Positions 1 through 8,889 of a stretch of DNA of 64,000 nt are shown here, piece by piece. Within the stretch, counting starts at the first letter, position 1. Each line of letters opens with the position of its first letter. The translations under genes and the position numbers were made by a program. The notes beneath the pieces were generated by a model. The model saw nothing but the letters and a program-made list of their open reading frames with translations. It did no database searches and was not told the DNA's origin. The stretch comes from Pseudomonas entomophila L48 (GTDB taxonomy: Bacteria > Pseudomonadota > Gammaproteobacteria > Pseudomonadales > Pseudomonadaceae), in NCBI RefSeq assembly GCF_000026105.1, contig NC_008027.1:5600501-5664500 (forward strand), read 5' to 3'.

Positions 1-868
1 TCTCGTCACGCGGACGGTAGAAGTTCTGCGCGGCGATCTGCTGGCCCGCCGGGCTGTATAGGTGCTTGAGGTATTCCTCGGCGATCTTCTCGTTGCCCTT
101 CTTCTCGGCGTTCTTGTCGACCACCGCCACCGGTGGTTCGGCCAGGATCGACAGCGAAGGCACGACGATCTCGAACTTGTCGGCGCCGCCGTCTTCCTTG
201 AGCGCCAGGAAGGCCTCGTTCTCCCAGGCCAGCAGCACATCACCCTGGCCGTTGTTGACGAAGGTGATGGTCGAGCCACGGGCGCCGATATCGAGCACCG
301 GCACGTGCTTGAACAGCTCCTGCACGTAGGTCTTGGCCTTGTCTTCGCTGCCGCCGCTCTTCAGGCCGTAGGCCCAGGCGGCGAGGAAGTTCCAGCGGGC
401 GCCGCCGGAGGTCTTCGGGTTGGGGGTGATGACCGAGACGTCCTTCTTGATCAGGTCGCCCCAGTCCTTGATGCCTTTCGGGTTGCCCTTGCGCACCAGG
501 AACACGATGGTCGAGGTGTACGGGGTGCTGGCCTGTGGCAGGCGCTTCTGCCAATCCTCCGGCAGGCTCTTGCCGAGCTTGGCGACTTCGTCGATGTCAC
601 CGGCCAGGGCCAGGGTCACCACATCGGCGCGCAGGCCGTCGATCACCGCGCGGGCCTGCTTGCCGGAACCGCCATGGGATTGCTGGATCTTCACCTGGTC
701 GCCCGGGTGGGCGGCCTGCCAGTGCTTGATGAACTCGGCGTTGTACTGCTGGTACAGCTCGCGGGTCGGGTCATAGGACACGTTCAGCAGTTCGTAGTCC
801 TTGGCGATCGCGGAACCGGCAAAAACGGCACTGGCCAGGGCGGCAAGCGCATAACGGCGGATGGACAT
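1..868 (-). CDS. sbp: Periplasmic sulfate-binding protein of an ABC transporter (C-terminus cut by window edge)
   Basis: Captures sulfate in the periplasm for a CysTWA-type importer. About 289 codons are visible, so only the C-terminal tail is missing. The N-terminus is a Sec signal peptide ([22 protein letters not shown]). The mature part begins [17 protein letters not shown] and contains [24 protein letters not shown] and a late YLYSPAGQ-like stretch ([12 protein letters not shown]), all typical of the Sbp/CysP family. The ATG at 868 follows a GGGAG ribosome site. It lies 48 bases downstream of oscA on the same strand, so the two are probably co-transcribed and induced in sulfur limitation. 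Sbp and CysP (thiosulfate-binding) are close paralogues; the sulfate assignment follows the oscA linkage and is not proved by residues. Confidence 0.9.
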   Translation of the reverse strand, partial: MSIRRYALAALASAVFAGSAIAKDYELLNVSYDPTRELYQQYNAEFIKHWQAAHPGDQVKIQQSHGGSGKQARAVIDGLRADVVTLALAGDIDEVAKLGKSLPEDWQKRLPQASTPYTSTIVFLVRKGNPKGIKDWGDLIKKDVSVITPNPKTSGGARWNFLAAWAYGLKSGGSEDKAKTYVQELFKHVPVLDIGARGSTITFVNNGQGDVLLAWENEAFLALKEDGGADKFEIVVPSLSILAEPPVAVVDKNAEKKGNEKIAEEYLKHLYSPAGQQIAAQNFYRPRDE

Positions 869-916
869 GGTGAAGCTCCCGATTGGCATTTTTCTAGTTT
901 TGTAAGAGATGCGATA

Positions 917-1099
917 TCAGCCGGACTTGCCGCCGGGCTGCTGCAGGCGGAACTTCTCCTTGCGTTCGATCTGCACCACCTGGGCGTTGTGCACGGTGAT
1001 CTCCACCGCGCCGAAGCGCAGGTCGCGTAGTGCGCTCTGGATTTCACGCAGAATGGTGGCTTCGTCCTGACCGTCGATGCTGCGCAGAGATGCACTCAT
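917..1099 (-). CDS. oscA: Small sulfur-starvation protein OscA
   Basis: A 60-residue protein beginning MSASLRSIDGQDEATIL. It matches the OscA family of short pseudomonad proteins required for organosulfur use; the biochemical role is not established. The ATG at 1099 was chosen over an upstream in-frame codon at 1168 because AGGAG sits just ahead of it and because OscA proteins are about 60 residues. The body is rich in charged residues with a predicted beta-alternating segment (FGAVEITVHNAQVVQIERKEKF), no signal peptide and no membrane segment, so it is probably cytoplasmic. It is followed by the sulfate-binding protein gene, the usual context for oscA. Confidence 0.85.
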   Translation of the reverse strand: MSASLRSIDGQDEATILREIQSALRDLRFGAVEITVHNAQVVQIERKEKFRLQQPGGKSG

Positions 1100-1186
1100 G
1101 CTCGTTCTCCTGTGAGTAAGGGTGCCGGGCAGAGGTTTGAAGGGGATTTGCGCCTGGCGTAAGCGCAATACTAGTGAGGCGCGGAT

Positions 1187-1211
1187 ATTCTTAAAAATAC
1201 TGTTTAAGAAT
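1187..1211. promoter_or_regulatory. Perfect inverted repeat upstream of oscA, candidate operator
   Basis: ATTCTTAAA (1187-1195) and its exact reverse complement TTTAAGAAT (1203-1211) are separated by 7 bases. The A+T-rich dyad lies about 90-110 bases upstream of the oscA start in an otherwise G+C-rich chromosome. Size and position suit a LysR-type activator such as CysB, the usual regulator of sulfur genes in gammaproteobacteria; that identification is inference. No other gene lies between 1100 and 1362. Confidence 0.5.
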
Positions 1212-1248
1212 GTTTATATAACTGATTTTTCCGGTTACATCTGCCGAT

Positions 1249-1358
1249 GTTCGCCGGCAAGCCGGCTCCTACGGGTAGGAGCGGATTCATCCGCGATGCA
1301 GGCACCGCGGCGCTCGGCACGGGCGGTGCCCGTGATCGCGGATAAATCCGCTCCTACC
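1249..1358. repeat. REP cluster between the RND operon and oscA
   Basis: Contains GTTCGCCGGCAAGCCGGCTC at 1249, an inverted REP with GGATTCATCC-type stem (from about 1274) and its mirror GGATAAATCC ending in GCTCCTACC. An inner GC-rich dyad (GGCACGGGCGGTGCCCGTG region) lies between. This is the pseudomonad extragenic palindrome type, with the GCTCCTAC tail shared by other clusters in the window. Confidence 0.85.
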
Positions 1359-1362
1359 AGGG

Positions 1363-4300
1363 TCAATGCGATTTCGGGGCTTTGTTTTCCGGCTCGCGGA
1401 TCTTGTACCAGGCCACATACAGCGCCGGCAGGAACAACAGCGTCAGCAGCGTTGCACTGATGATGCCGCCGATCATGGCGTAGGCCATCGGCCCCCAGAA
1501 CACCTCCCGGGCAATCGGGATCATGCCCAGGCTCGCCGCCGCCGCCGTCAGCAGGATCGGCCGACGCCGGTGGTTGGTCGCTTCCACCACCGCATCCCAA
1601 GGTGAGTAACCCTGCTCCTCGAACTCATCGATCTGGGTCACCAGGATCACCGAGTTGCGGATGATGATGCCAGCCAGGGCGAGGATCCCGAGAATCGCCA
1701 CGAAGCCCATCGGCGTGCCCGTGGGCACCAGCGCCAGCACCACGCCGATCAGCCCCAGCGGCGCGACGCTGACCACCAGGAACAGCTTCTGCACGCTGTG
1801 CAGCTGGATCATCAGGAAAGTCGCCATCAGGAACAGCATCAGCGGGATCACGGCGGCGATCGGCCCCTGGGCCTTGGCGCTCTCTTCCACCGTACCGCCC
1901 GTGGCCACTTCGTAGCCGACCGGCAGCTTGCTGGCGAAGTCATCGATGCTGGGCTTGAGTTCGGCCACCAGGTCGGTGGGCTGGATATCACCGACCACCG
2001 ACGCCTTGATGGTGATGGTGGGCTTGCGGTCGCGACGCCAGACCAGCGGCTGCTCTTGTTCGTAGCGCACGGTGGCGAAGGCCAACAGCGGAATCGAAGC
2101 GCCGCTGGGCGTGACGATCTGCAGGTTCTGCAAGGTATCCGGCGAGCCGCGCTCACTGTCCTCGGCGCGGGCCACCACATTGACCAGGTAGATGTTGTCG
2201 TTGACCTGGGTAACCTGCACGCCACTGACGATGCTGTTCATCACATTGGCCACGTCCTCGGACGACAGCCCCAGCTGGCGCGCCTTGTCCTGGGCGATCT
2301 CGATGCGCAGCACCTTACCGGGCTCGTTCCAGTCGTAGATCATCTCGCCGATGTGCTCGTTGCTGTCGAGCAGGGTCGCCAGGTCGATGGCATGCCGGCG
2401 CACCTGGTCGATATCCTTGCCGCTGACTCGGTACTGGATCGGCCGCCCCACCGGCGGGCCCATCTCCAGCGACTGGACGTTGGTGCCGACGCCGACGAAC
2501 TCCTCGTGCAGCAGCTTCTGCAGGCGCTCCATCATGCCCGCGCGCTCCTCGAAGCCCTTGCTGACGATCACCAGCTGGGCGTAGTACGGGTTCTGCAATT
2601 GCTGGTCGAGGGGCAGGTAGAAGCGGATCGCGCCCTGGCCGATGTAGGTGCTCCAGCGCACCAGGTCGGGGTCGTCCTTGATCTTGGCCTCCAGGCGGTC
2701 GACGACCTTGCGCGTCTCCTCGATCGAGGCGTTCTGCGGCAGGTTGAGGTCGACCAGGATCTCCGGCCGGTCCGACGACGGGAAGAACTGGTTCTGCACG
2801 AAGCGCATGCTGAAGATCGACAGGGCGAACAGCACCACTGTACCGATGATGGTCAGCCAGCGGTGGCGCATGCACCACAGCAGTCCGCCCTCGAACGCCC
2901 GGCCGACGCGCCCGGGCTCGGCCTCATGGGGCTTGAGCTTGCTGCTGCTGAGAATGTGCACGCCCAGCACCGGGGCGAAGAACACCGCCACCACCCACGA
3001 CACCAGCAAGGCCACGGCGATCACCGCGAACAGGGTATAGGTGTACTCGCCCGCGGAACTGGCGTTGAGGCCGATCGGCACGAAGCCGGCCACCGTCACC
3101 AGGGTGCCGGTGAGCATGGGGAACGCCGTCGAGGTGTAGGCGAAGGTGGCCGCCTGCTCCTTGGTCTCGCCCATCTCCAGGCGCGTGACCATCACCTCGA
3201 CGGTGATCATCGCATCATCCACCAACAGGCCCAGGGCAATGATCAGCGCACCGAGCGAGATCCGCTGCATGGTGATGTCGCTGTACTCCATGAACACGAA
3301 CACCATCGCCAGCACCAGCGGAATCGAGCAGGCCACCACCAGCCCCGCGCGAATGCCCAGGCTGACGAAGCTCACCGCCAGCACGATCACCACCGCCTCG
3401 AACAGCGCGCTGGTGAAGCCGCCGACCGCCTGCTTGACCACCACCGCCTGGTCGGACACGTTGTGCACGCCCACGCCCACCGGCAAGTCGCGGACGATGC
3501 TGTCCATCCGTGCTTTCAGGGCCGCGCCGAACACCTCGATGTTGGCGCCGGCCTTCATGCCGATCGCCAGGCCGATGGCAGTCTGACCGTTGAAGCGGAA
3601 CATCGGCGACGGCGGGTCGACATAACCGCGCTCGATATCGGCGATGTCGGCCAGGCGGAAGAAGCGGTCGTTGATGCGCAGGTTCACCGTTTCCAGGTCT
3701 TTCTCCGAAGCAAACTGCCCGGTGGTGCGCACCGAGATGCGCTCGGGCCCCGCCTCGATCACCCCCGCCGGGGTCACCGCGTTCTGCTGCTGCAGGGCCT
3801 GCATGGCCTGGCGCTGGTCGATGCCCAGCGCAGCCAGCTTGCGGGTGGAGAAGTTCAGGTAGAGCACTTCATCTTGTGTGCCGATCAGCTCGACCTTGCC
3901 GATGTTGGGCACTTCGCGCACTTCGGCCCGCGCCACTTCCACATAGTCGCGCAGCTGGCGCAGTGTGAGGCCGTCGGCGGTGAAGGCGTAGATCGAGCCG
4001 AACACGTCGCCGAACTCGTCGTTGAAGCCAGGGCCCTGGATGCCTGCGGGGAACTGTCCGCGAATGTCCTGGATCTTCTTGCGCACCTGGTACCAGATCT
4101 CGGGGATGTCCTTGGCCTTGGTGGTGTCGCGCAGGTAGACGTAGACGGTGGACTCGCCCGGGCGAGTGTAGCTTTTCACGTAGTCGAGCGAATCAAGCTC
4201 CTCGAGCTTCTTCTCGATGCGGTCGGTGACCTGGTACAGGGTCTCGTCCTGGGTGGCGCCGGGCCAGCGGGTCTGGATGACCATGGTCTTGATGGTGAAG

Positions 4301-4428
4301 GACGGGTCTTCCTCACGGCCGAGGTTGAAGTAGGAGAAGATCCCCATCAGCAGGCCGACGAACATCAGGTACCAGACGAAGGACTGGTGCTTCAGCGCCC
4401 ATTCCGAGAGGTTGAAGCTTCCTTTCAT
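1363..4428 (-). CDS. triC: RND efflux pump inner-membrane transporter, TriC type
   Basis: A 1021-residue proton-driven drug/proton antiporter of the AcrB superfamily. The N-terminal helix is followed by GREEDPSF, the usual RND signature after transmembrane segment 1. The proton-relay pair is visible as D404-D405 in LGLLVDDAMI, and the C-terminal half repeats the fold with LAGIIIRNSVILV. Two large periplasmic loops separate the helices, as expected for the family's 12 helices. The start overlaps the stop of the preceding fusion-protein gene by 4 bases (ATGA). Having two fusion-protein genes upstream is the arrangement of TriABC of P. aeruginosa, a triclosan pump. No outer-membrane channel gene is present, so a TolC/OpmH-type channel encoded elsewhere is likely. 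Substrate is unknown; the symbol reflects family resemblance. Confidence 0.8.
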   Translation of the reverse strand: MKGSFNLSEWALKHQSFVWYLMFVGLLMGIFSYFNLGREEDPSFTIKTMVIQTRWPGATQDETLYQVTDRIEKKLEELDSLDYVKSYTRPGESTVYVYLRDTTKAKDIPEIWYQVRKKIQDIRGQFPAGIQGPGFNDEFGDVFGSIYAFTADGLTLRQLRDYVEVARAEVREVPNIGKVELIGTQDEVLYLNFSTRKLAALGIDQRQAMQALQQQNAVTPAGVIEAGPERISVRTTGQFASEKDLETVNLRINDRFFRLADIADIERGYVDPPSPMFRFNGQTAIGLAIGMKAGANIEVFGAALKARMDSIVRDLPVGVGVHNVSDQAVVVKQAVGGFTSALFEAVVIVLAVSFVSLGIRAGLVVACSIPLVLAMVFVFMEYSDITMQRISLGALIIALGLLVDDAMITVEVMVTRLEMGETKEQAATFAYTSTAFPMLTGTLVTVAGFVPIGLNASSAGEYTYTLFAVIAVALLVSWVVAVFFAPVLGVHILSSSKLKPHEAEPGRVGRAFEGGLLWCMRHRWLTIIGTVVLFALSIFSMRFVQNQFFPSSDRPEILVDLNLPQNASIEETRKVVDRLEAKIKDDPDLVRWSTYIGQGAIRFYLPLDQQLQNPYYAQLVIVSKGFEERAGMMERLQKLLHEEFVGVGTNVQSLEMGPPVGRPIQYRVSGKDIDQVRRHAIDLATLLDSNEHIGEMIYDWNEPGKVLRIEIAQDKARQLGLSSEDVANVMNSIVSGVQVTQVNDNIYLVNVVARAEDSERGSPDTLQNLQIVTPSGASIPLLAFATVRYEQEQPLVWRRDRKPTITIKASVVGDIQPTDLVAELKPSIDDFASKLPVGYEVATGGTVEESAKAQGPIAAVIPLMLFLMATFLMIQLHSVQKLFLVVSVAPLGLIGVVLALVPTGTPMGFVAILGILALAGIIIRNSVILVTQIDEFEEQGYSPWDAVVEATNHRRRPILLTAAAASLGMIPIAREVFWGPMAYAMIGGIISATLLTLLFLPALYVAWYKIREPENKAPKSH

Positions 4429-5492
4429 TGCGCGTCCTCGTCGAAGGTGACCTTCTGGCCGGGCTTGAGACTGTTCACGCCGGCCGTGACCACCCGCTCG
4501 CCGGGCTGCACGCCGGAGGCCAGGACAATGCTGTCGGCGGTTCGCCCGATCAGCGCGACGTCACGGGCGGCCACGGTTTTCTGCTGCGGGTCGACCACCC
4601 ACACCTGGGTCTTGCCGTCGCGCTCGAGCAGCGCGGTCAACGGCAGCTGACTGCGTGGGCTCACCGCCGATGACAGGGTGACGCTGATCGCCGTGCCCAG
4701 ATGGAAGGCATCGGGGGTGCTGGCCAGGGTCAACCGGGCGCGACGGGTACGGGTGGTGGCGTCGGCCTGAGGCTCCAGCTCGCGCAGGGTGGCGGTGGTG
4801 TTGATGCTGGGGTCGAGCTGCGAAGCGACGGTGAAGGTGAGGTCCTTGTTCAATTGCTCGGCCAAAGGGATCGGCAGGTCGATCACCGCCTCCTTGACGT
4901 CGGGACGGGCCAGGGTGACCACCGCTTGGCCCGCACTGACGGTCTGTCCGGCCTCGGCCTGCCAGGCGGTGACCACCGCCGCGTGGTCGGTGCGCAGGGT
5001 GCTGTAGTCGAGCTGGTCGCGGGCCTGGCTGACCGCCGAACGTGCTTGCTCCAGCGCGGCGCCGGTGGTCTTCAGGTCGGTCTGGGCGATGTCCAGCTGG
5101 GCCTGGGCGCCGACGCCACGGTCGTAAAGCTGCTGCTGGCGGCGGGCATTGGCTTGCGCGTTGATCCATTGCGCCTGGACCTTGGCCAGGTCGCCTTCGG
5201 CGGCGCGCAACTGGTTCTGCTGATCGGTTGGATCGAGGGTGGCCAAGGTGTCGCCAGGATTAACCCGGGCGCCCACGTCCAGCCAGCGCCGGGCGATGCG
5301 CCCGGACACCCGGAACCCCAGGGTACTTTCGAAGCGGGCCTGAATGGCACCGGCAAAGCGGCCCAGTTGCGACTGCACCTGCGGCTCGACCAGCGTCGAC
5401 AACACCGGGCGTGTCGCCTCGGGCTGCACCTCTTCACCGCCGCAGGCGGCCAGCATCAGGCTGGTGGACAGTATCAACAGCTGGCGCTTCAT
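4425..5492 (-). CDS. triB: RND periplasmic membrane-fusion lipoprotein, second of two (TriB type)
   Basis: A 355-residue adaptor joining the RND pump to an outer-membrane channel. It begins MKRQLLILSTSLMLAACGGEE with lipobox LAAC, so it should be a lipoprotein anchored by Cys17. A lipoyl/barrel half-motif appears in GFRVSGRIARRWLDVGARV, followed by a helical hairpin rich in Ala, Gln and Arg and the second half (RTDHAAVVTAWQAEAGQTV). The ATG at 5492 overlaps the stop of the first fusion gene by 4 bases. A much earlier in-frame start exists but would ignore the lipobox and invade the upstream gene. It overlaps the pump gene by 4 bases at its end, so all three genes should be translationally coupled. 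Confidence 0.8.
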   Translation of the reverse strand: MKRQLLILSTSLMLAACGGEEVQPEATRPVLSTLVEPQVQSQLGRFAGAIQARFESTLGFRVSGRIARRWLDVGARVNPGDTLATLDPTDQQNQLRAAEGDLAKVQAQWINAQANARRQQQLYDRGVGAQAQLDIAQTDLKTTGAALEQARSAVSQARDQLDYSTLRTDHAAVVTAWQAEAGQTVSAGQAVVTLARPDVKEAVIDLPIPLAEQLNKDLTFTVASQLDPSINTTATLRELEPQADATTRTRRARLTLASTPDAFHLGTAISVTLSSAVSPRSQLPLTALLERDGKTQVWVVDPQQKTVAARDVALIGRTADSIVLASGVQPGERVVTAGVNSLKPGQKVTFDEDAQ

Positions 5493-6577
5493 GGCGCGGC
5501 TCCTCCGTCCTTGGCGCTGACCTTCTCGACCTGCATGCCCGGGTGCAGTAGTTGCCCCCCGCCCACCACCACGGTTTCGCCGCCCTTGATGCCGTCGGCG
5601 ATCACCACCTTGCCGGTGAGGTAGCGCGCCACCTGGACCTTGCGCAGCTCGACCTTGTCGCCCTCGCCCACCACCCATACCGCCGGCTCTTTCAGCGCCT
5701 TGGTCAGCGCCGCCCAGGGCAGCTCGATGCTGGGCCGGCCCTGGGTGTTGCCGGTGGCAGTGACCGGCGAGCCCAACTGCATGCCCGCGGGCACGTTACG
5801 CAGTGCGACCTTGACCTGCACCGTGCCGCTCTCGGCGGACACCGTCGGGGTGATCTCGCGGACCCGGCCTTCGGCCTTGATCGCTGGGTTGTCCAGCAGG
5901 CTGACGACGACGCCCTCGTCGCTGGGCGGTTTCACCAGCAGTGCTTCATAGACATTGAACACCGCGTCACGGTCGCCATCGACGGCCAGGCTGAAGATCG
6001 GCATGGTCGCCTGCACCACCTGGCCGACTTCGGCCTGGCGCGCGGTGATCACCCCGTCGGCTTCGGACACCAGTGCGGTGTAGCTCAACTGCTCGTTGGC
6101 ATTGGCCAGTTGCGCCTGGGCGGCCTTGAGCGCGCTCTGGCTGCTGCGCAGGGCGGCTTCGGCGGAGTCGTATTCGCTCTGGCTGGTATAGCCCTTGGGC
6201 AGGAGTTTCTGCTGGCGCACGAACGCGGCGCTGGTCTGGGTGACCCGGGCCTGCTCGGCGAACACCTCGGCCTTGGCGGAATCGACCGTGTTCTGCAGGT
6301 CTTTCGGGTCCAGCCGCGCCAGCACCTGGTTGGCCTTGACGTGGTCGCCGACATCGACGCTACGCGTAATGATCTTGCCACCCACGCGGAACGACAGGTC
6401 GGTCTGCACCCGCGCCTGCACATCGCCCGTCAGTGTGACCCTGGCGGCGAAGTCGGTGGGCTGCACCTGTTGCACCGCCACCCTGGGCAACACCGGGCCG
6501 GTCTCTTCCTTGCCACAGCCCGAAAGCATGAACAGCAGCCCCAGGCAAACGACCATCGGCGGACGTATGACCGTCAT
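5489..6577 (-). CDS. triA: RND periplasmic membrane-fusion lipoprotein, first of two (TriA type)
   Basis: A 362-residue membrane-fusion protein, first gene of the three-gene pump operon. MTVIRPPMVVCLGLLFMLSG leads to lipobox LSGC. The family half-motif is visible as SFRVGGKIITRSVDVGDHVK, then a helical hairpin and the returning lipoyl half (SEADGVITARQAEVGQVV). The ATG at 6577 has AAGGAG six bases upstream and gives a normal lipoprotein signal; an in-frame ATG at 6598 lacks that fit. It resembles the second fusion protein but is clearly divergent, so this is not a recent duplication. It is divergent from the ATPase gene across 139 bases that must carry both promoters. No local regulator gene is seen. 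Confidence 0.8.
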   Translation of the reverse strand: MTVIRPPMVVCLGLLFMLSGCGKEETGPVLPRVAVQQVQPTDFAARVTLTGDVQARVQTDLSFRVGGKIITRSVDVGDHVKANQVLARLDPKDLQNTVDSAKAEVFAEQARVTQTSAAFVRQQKLLPKGYTSQSEYDSAEAALRSSQSALKAAQAQLANANEQLSYTALVSEADGVITARQAEVGQVVQATMPIFSLAVDGDRDAVFNVYEALLVKPPSDEGVVVSLLDNPAIKAEGRVREITPTVSAESGTVQVKVALRNVPAGMQLGSPVTATGNTQGRPSIELPWAALTKALKEPAVWVVGEGDKVELRKVQVARYLTGKVVIADGIKGGETVVVGGGQLLHPGMQVEKVSAKDGGAAP

Positions 6578-6716
6578 GCAGGCTCCTTGCATCGACAAAG
6601 GGTGAGAGGGATGCGTTTGAAGCGTAGATCAGGGATGGACAAACGACACCGATGTCGCCCAACAAAGCGCAGCGCTATCGGCGATACTGCCAGCCAGACG
6701 CTCAAGGACACCGCCG

Positions 6717-7883
6717 ATGCTGACCACCCTGGCCATTGCCAACTACCGCTCGATCAACCAGCTGGTGATGCCGCTCGGGCGGCTCAACGTGATCACCGGT
6801 GCCAACGGCAGCGGCAAGTCCAACCTGTACAAGGCCTTGCGCCTGCTGGCCGAGACCGCCCGCGGCGGCGTGGTCAATGCGCTGGCGGCCGAGGGCGGGC
6901 TGGAGTCGACCTTCTGGGCCGGCCCCGAGAAGCTCACCCGGCGCATGCTCAACGGCGAGGTGCCGGTGGAAGGCGGGCCACGCCAGCAAGCCAGGCGCCT
7001 GAAGATGGGCTTTGCCGGTGAAGATTTCGGCTACGCGATCAGCCTCGGCCTACCCGAACCCAGCCGGTCGAAGTTCGCCCTGGACCCGCAGATCAAGCAG
7101 GAAACGATCTGGGCCGGCCCGCTGTGCCGCCCGGCCAGCCAGCTGGTGCAGCGCAATGCAGGGATGGTCAAGGCCCGCGACGGGCGTCAATGGCAAGTAC
7201 TGCACCAGCACATGACCGAGTTCGACAGCCTGTTCGACCAGGTCGGCAGCCTCCAGGGCTCCCCCGAGGTGCCGCATCTGCGCGAACAGATCCGCAGCTG
7301 GCGCTTCTATGACCATTTCCGTACCGATGCCGAAGCCCCTGCCCGGCAATCACGGCTGGGCACGCGCACGCCGGTGCTGCACCACGACGGCCGCGACCTC
7401 GCCGCCGCCCTGCAGACCATCGATGAGATCGGCGACCTGCAGGCCCTGCAGGACGCAGTGGGTGACGCCTTTCCCGGCGCCCGGCTCGCGGTCGACGCCC
7501 AGCCCGGCGGCCTGTTCGGCCTGCGCTTCCACCAGGCCGGGCTGCTGCGGCCGCTGAGCGCCGCGGAGCTGTCCGACGGGACCTTGCGCTACCTGTTGCT
7601 GGTGGCCGCCCTGCTCACGCCGCGCCCACCGAGCATGATGGTGCTCAACGAGCCGGAGACCAGCCTGCACCCGGACTTGCTGCCGGCACTGGCGCGCCTG
7701 ATCCGCCGCGCGGCGCGGGAATGTCAGGTATGGGTGGTGTCGCACGCGCCCCGGCTGGTGGCGGCGCTGGAGGAGGATGAGCACTGCAACTCGATCCACC
7801 TGGAGAAAACACTGGGACAGACTGGCATTGTCGGTCAGGGAATGCTGGATGAGCCGGCCTGGAACTGGCCGGATCAAGGCTGA
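6717..7883 (+). CDS. Stand-alone AAA ATPase (COG4637-like, AAA_21)
   Basis: A 388-residue ATP-binding protein with SMC/RecF-like architecture. Walker A is GANGSGKS at residues 28-35. The C-terminal half holds a signature-like SDGTLRYLLLVAALL, a Walker B-type MMVLNEPETSLHP and a switch histidine in WVVSHAPRLVAAL. It has no membrane segment or signal. No nuclease (such as a TOPRIM domain) is evident inside it or next door, so it is not an OLD/Gabija-type defence pair on this evidence. The family is a predicted ATPase of unknown role, often solitary. It is divergent from the RND operon and convergent with spuH across a REP cluster. Confidence 0.75.
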   Translation: MLTTLAIANYRSINQLVMPLGRLNVITGANGSGKSNLYKALRLLAETARGGVVNALAAEGGLESTFWAGPEKLTRRMLNGEVPVEGGPRQQARRLKMGFAGEDFGYAISLGLPEPSRSKFALDPQIKQETIWAGPLCRPASQLVQRNAGMVKARDGRQWQVLHQHMTEFDSLFDQVGSLQGSPEVPHLREQIRSWRFYDHFRTDAEAPARQSRLGTRTPVLHHDGRDLAAALQTIDEIGDLQALQDAVGDAFPGARLAVDAQPGGLFGLRFHQAGLLRPLSAAELSDGTLRYLLLVAALLTPRPPSMMVLNEPETSLHPDLLPALARLIRRAARECQVWVVSHAPRLVAALEEDEHCNSIHLEKTLGQTGIVGQGMLDEPAWNWPDQG

Positions 7884-7896
7884 ACAGACACCACCC

Positions 7897-7982
7897 GTAG
7901 GAGCCAGCCTTGCTGGCGAACCAGGCACCGCGGTGCCTGGCACCGGCAGTACCGGTGTTCGCCGGCAAGGCCGGCTCCTACG
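7897..7982. repeat. REP cluster between ATPase and spuH (convergent ends)
   Basis: Two inverted REPs (GTAGGAGCCAGCCTTGCTGG at 7897 and GTTCGCCGGCAAGGCCGGCT at about 7957) flank an inner block with two further dyads, GGCACCGCGGTGCC and CACCGGCAGTACCGGTG. The same inner design recurs at 54481-54653. Confidence 0.85.
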
Positions 7983-7995
7983 GTGATCACCTGGC

Positions 7996-8889
7996 TCAGG
8001 CTTGCGCGGTGGCCTGGGCCGGACGGCGGACCTGCGGCTGCGAGACGTTCGCCGCGGCGCCCTCCTCGATGGCCTGCTGGATCGCCCGGCGGCGGCGCTC
8101 TTCGGCCTGGCGGCTGAAGTACCAGACCAGGAAGGTCACCAGCGACACCGACAGCAGGATCAGGCTGGCCACGGCGTTGATCTCCGGCTTCACGCCCAAG
8201 CGGACGGCCGAGAACACTTCCATCGGCAGCGTGGTCGAGCCCGGGCCGGACACGAAGCTGGCCAGCACCAGGTCATCCAGCGACAGGGCGAACGACATCA
8301 TGCCGCCCGCCGCCAACGACGGCGCGATCATCGGGATGGTGATCAGGAAGAACACCTTCCAGGGCTTGGCGCCCAGGTCCATGGCCGCCTCTTCAATGGA
8401 CAGGTCGAGCTCGCGCAGGCGCGCCGACACCACCACCGCCACATAAGCGGCGCAGAACGTGGTGTGGGCGATCCAGATGGTGACGATGCCTCGCTCCTGG
8501 GGCCAGCCGATCATCTGCGCCATGGCCACGAACAGCAGCAACAGCGAAAGACCCGTGATCACCTCGGGCATCACCAGCGGCGCAGTGACCAGGCCACCGA
8601 ACAGGGTGCGGCCCTTGAAGCGGGTGACCCGGGTCAGCACGAAGGCCGCCAGGGTGCCCAGCGCCACCGCAGCGACCGCCGTGTAGCAGGCGATCTCCAG
8701 CGAGCGCATCACCGAACCCATCAGCTGGCTGTTGTCGAGCAGGCCGACGTACCACTTCACCGACCAACCGCCCCACACCGTCACCAGCTTGGAGGCGTTG
8801 AACGAGTAGATCACCAGGATCAGCATCGGCAGGTAGATGAACAGCAAGCCGAGCACCAGCATCAGCTTGGAGAAACTGAAGCGTTTCAT
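7996..8889 (-). CDS. spuH: Polyamine ABC transporter permease (SpuH/PotI)
   Basis: A 297-residue inner-membrane permease of the spermidine/putrescine importer, PotI side. About six hydrophobic segments are visible, starting with LMLVLGLLFIYLPMLILVIY. The cytoplasmic coupling loop that docks on the ATPase is in the stretch EEAAMDLGAKPWKVFFLIT (the EAA motif). The start overlaps the stop of spuG by 4 bases. Last gene of the spu operon; the C-terminal tail is alanine- and arginine-rich (RRRAIQQAIEEGAAANVSQ). A REP cluster follows before the convergent ATPase gene. Confidence 0.9.
   Translation of the reverse strand: MKRFSFSKLMLVLGLLFIYLPMLILVIYSFNASKLVTVWGGWSVKWYVGLLDNSQLMGSVMRSLEIACYTAVAAVALGTLAAFVLTRVTRFKGRTLFGGLVTAPLVMPEVITGLSLLLLFVAMAQMIGWPQERGIVTIWIAHTTFCAAYVAVVVSARLRELDLSIEEAAMDLGAKPWKVFFLITIPMIAPSLAAGGMMSFALSLDDLVLASFVSGPGSTTLPMEVFSAVRLGVKPEINAVASLILLSVSLVTFLVWYFSRQAEERRRRAIQQAIEEGAAANVSQPQVRRPAQATAQA

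Noticed and set aside
1798..4650. A 950-codon open frame on the plus strand opposite the RND pump gene
   Set aside because: It is the antisense shadow of a recognisable transporter gene in high-G+C DNA; the product is His/Gln/Asp-rich with no family features.
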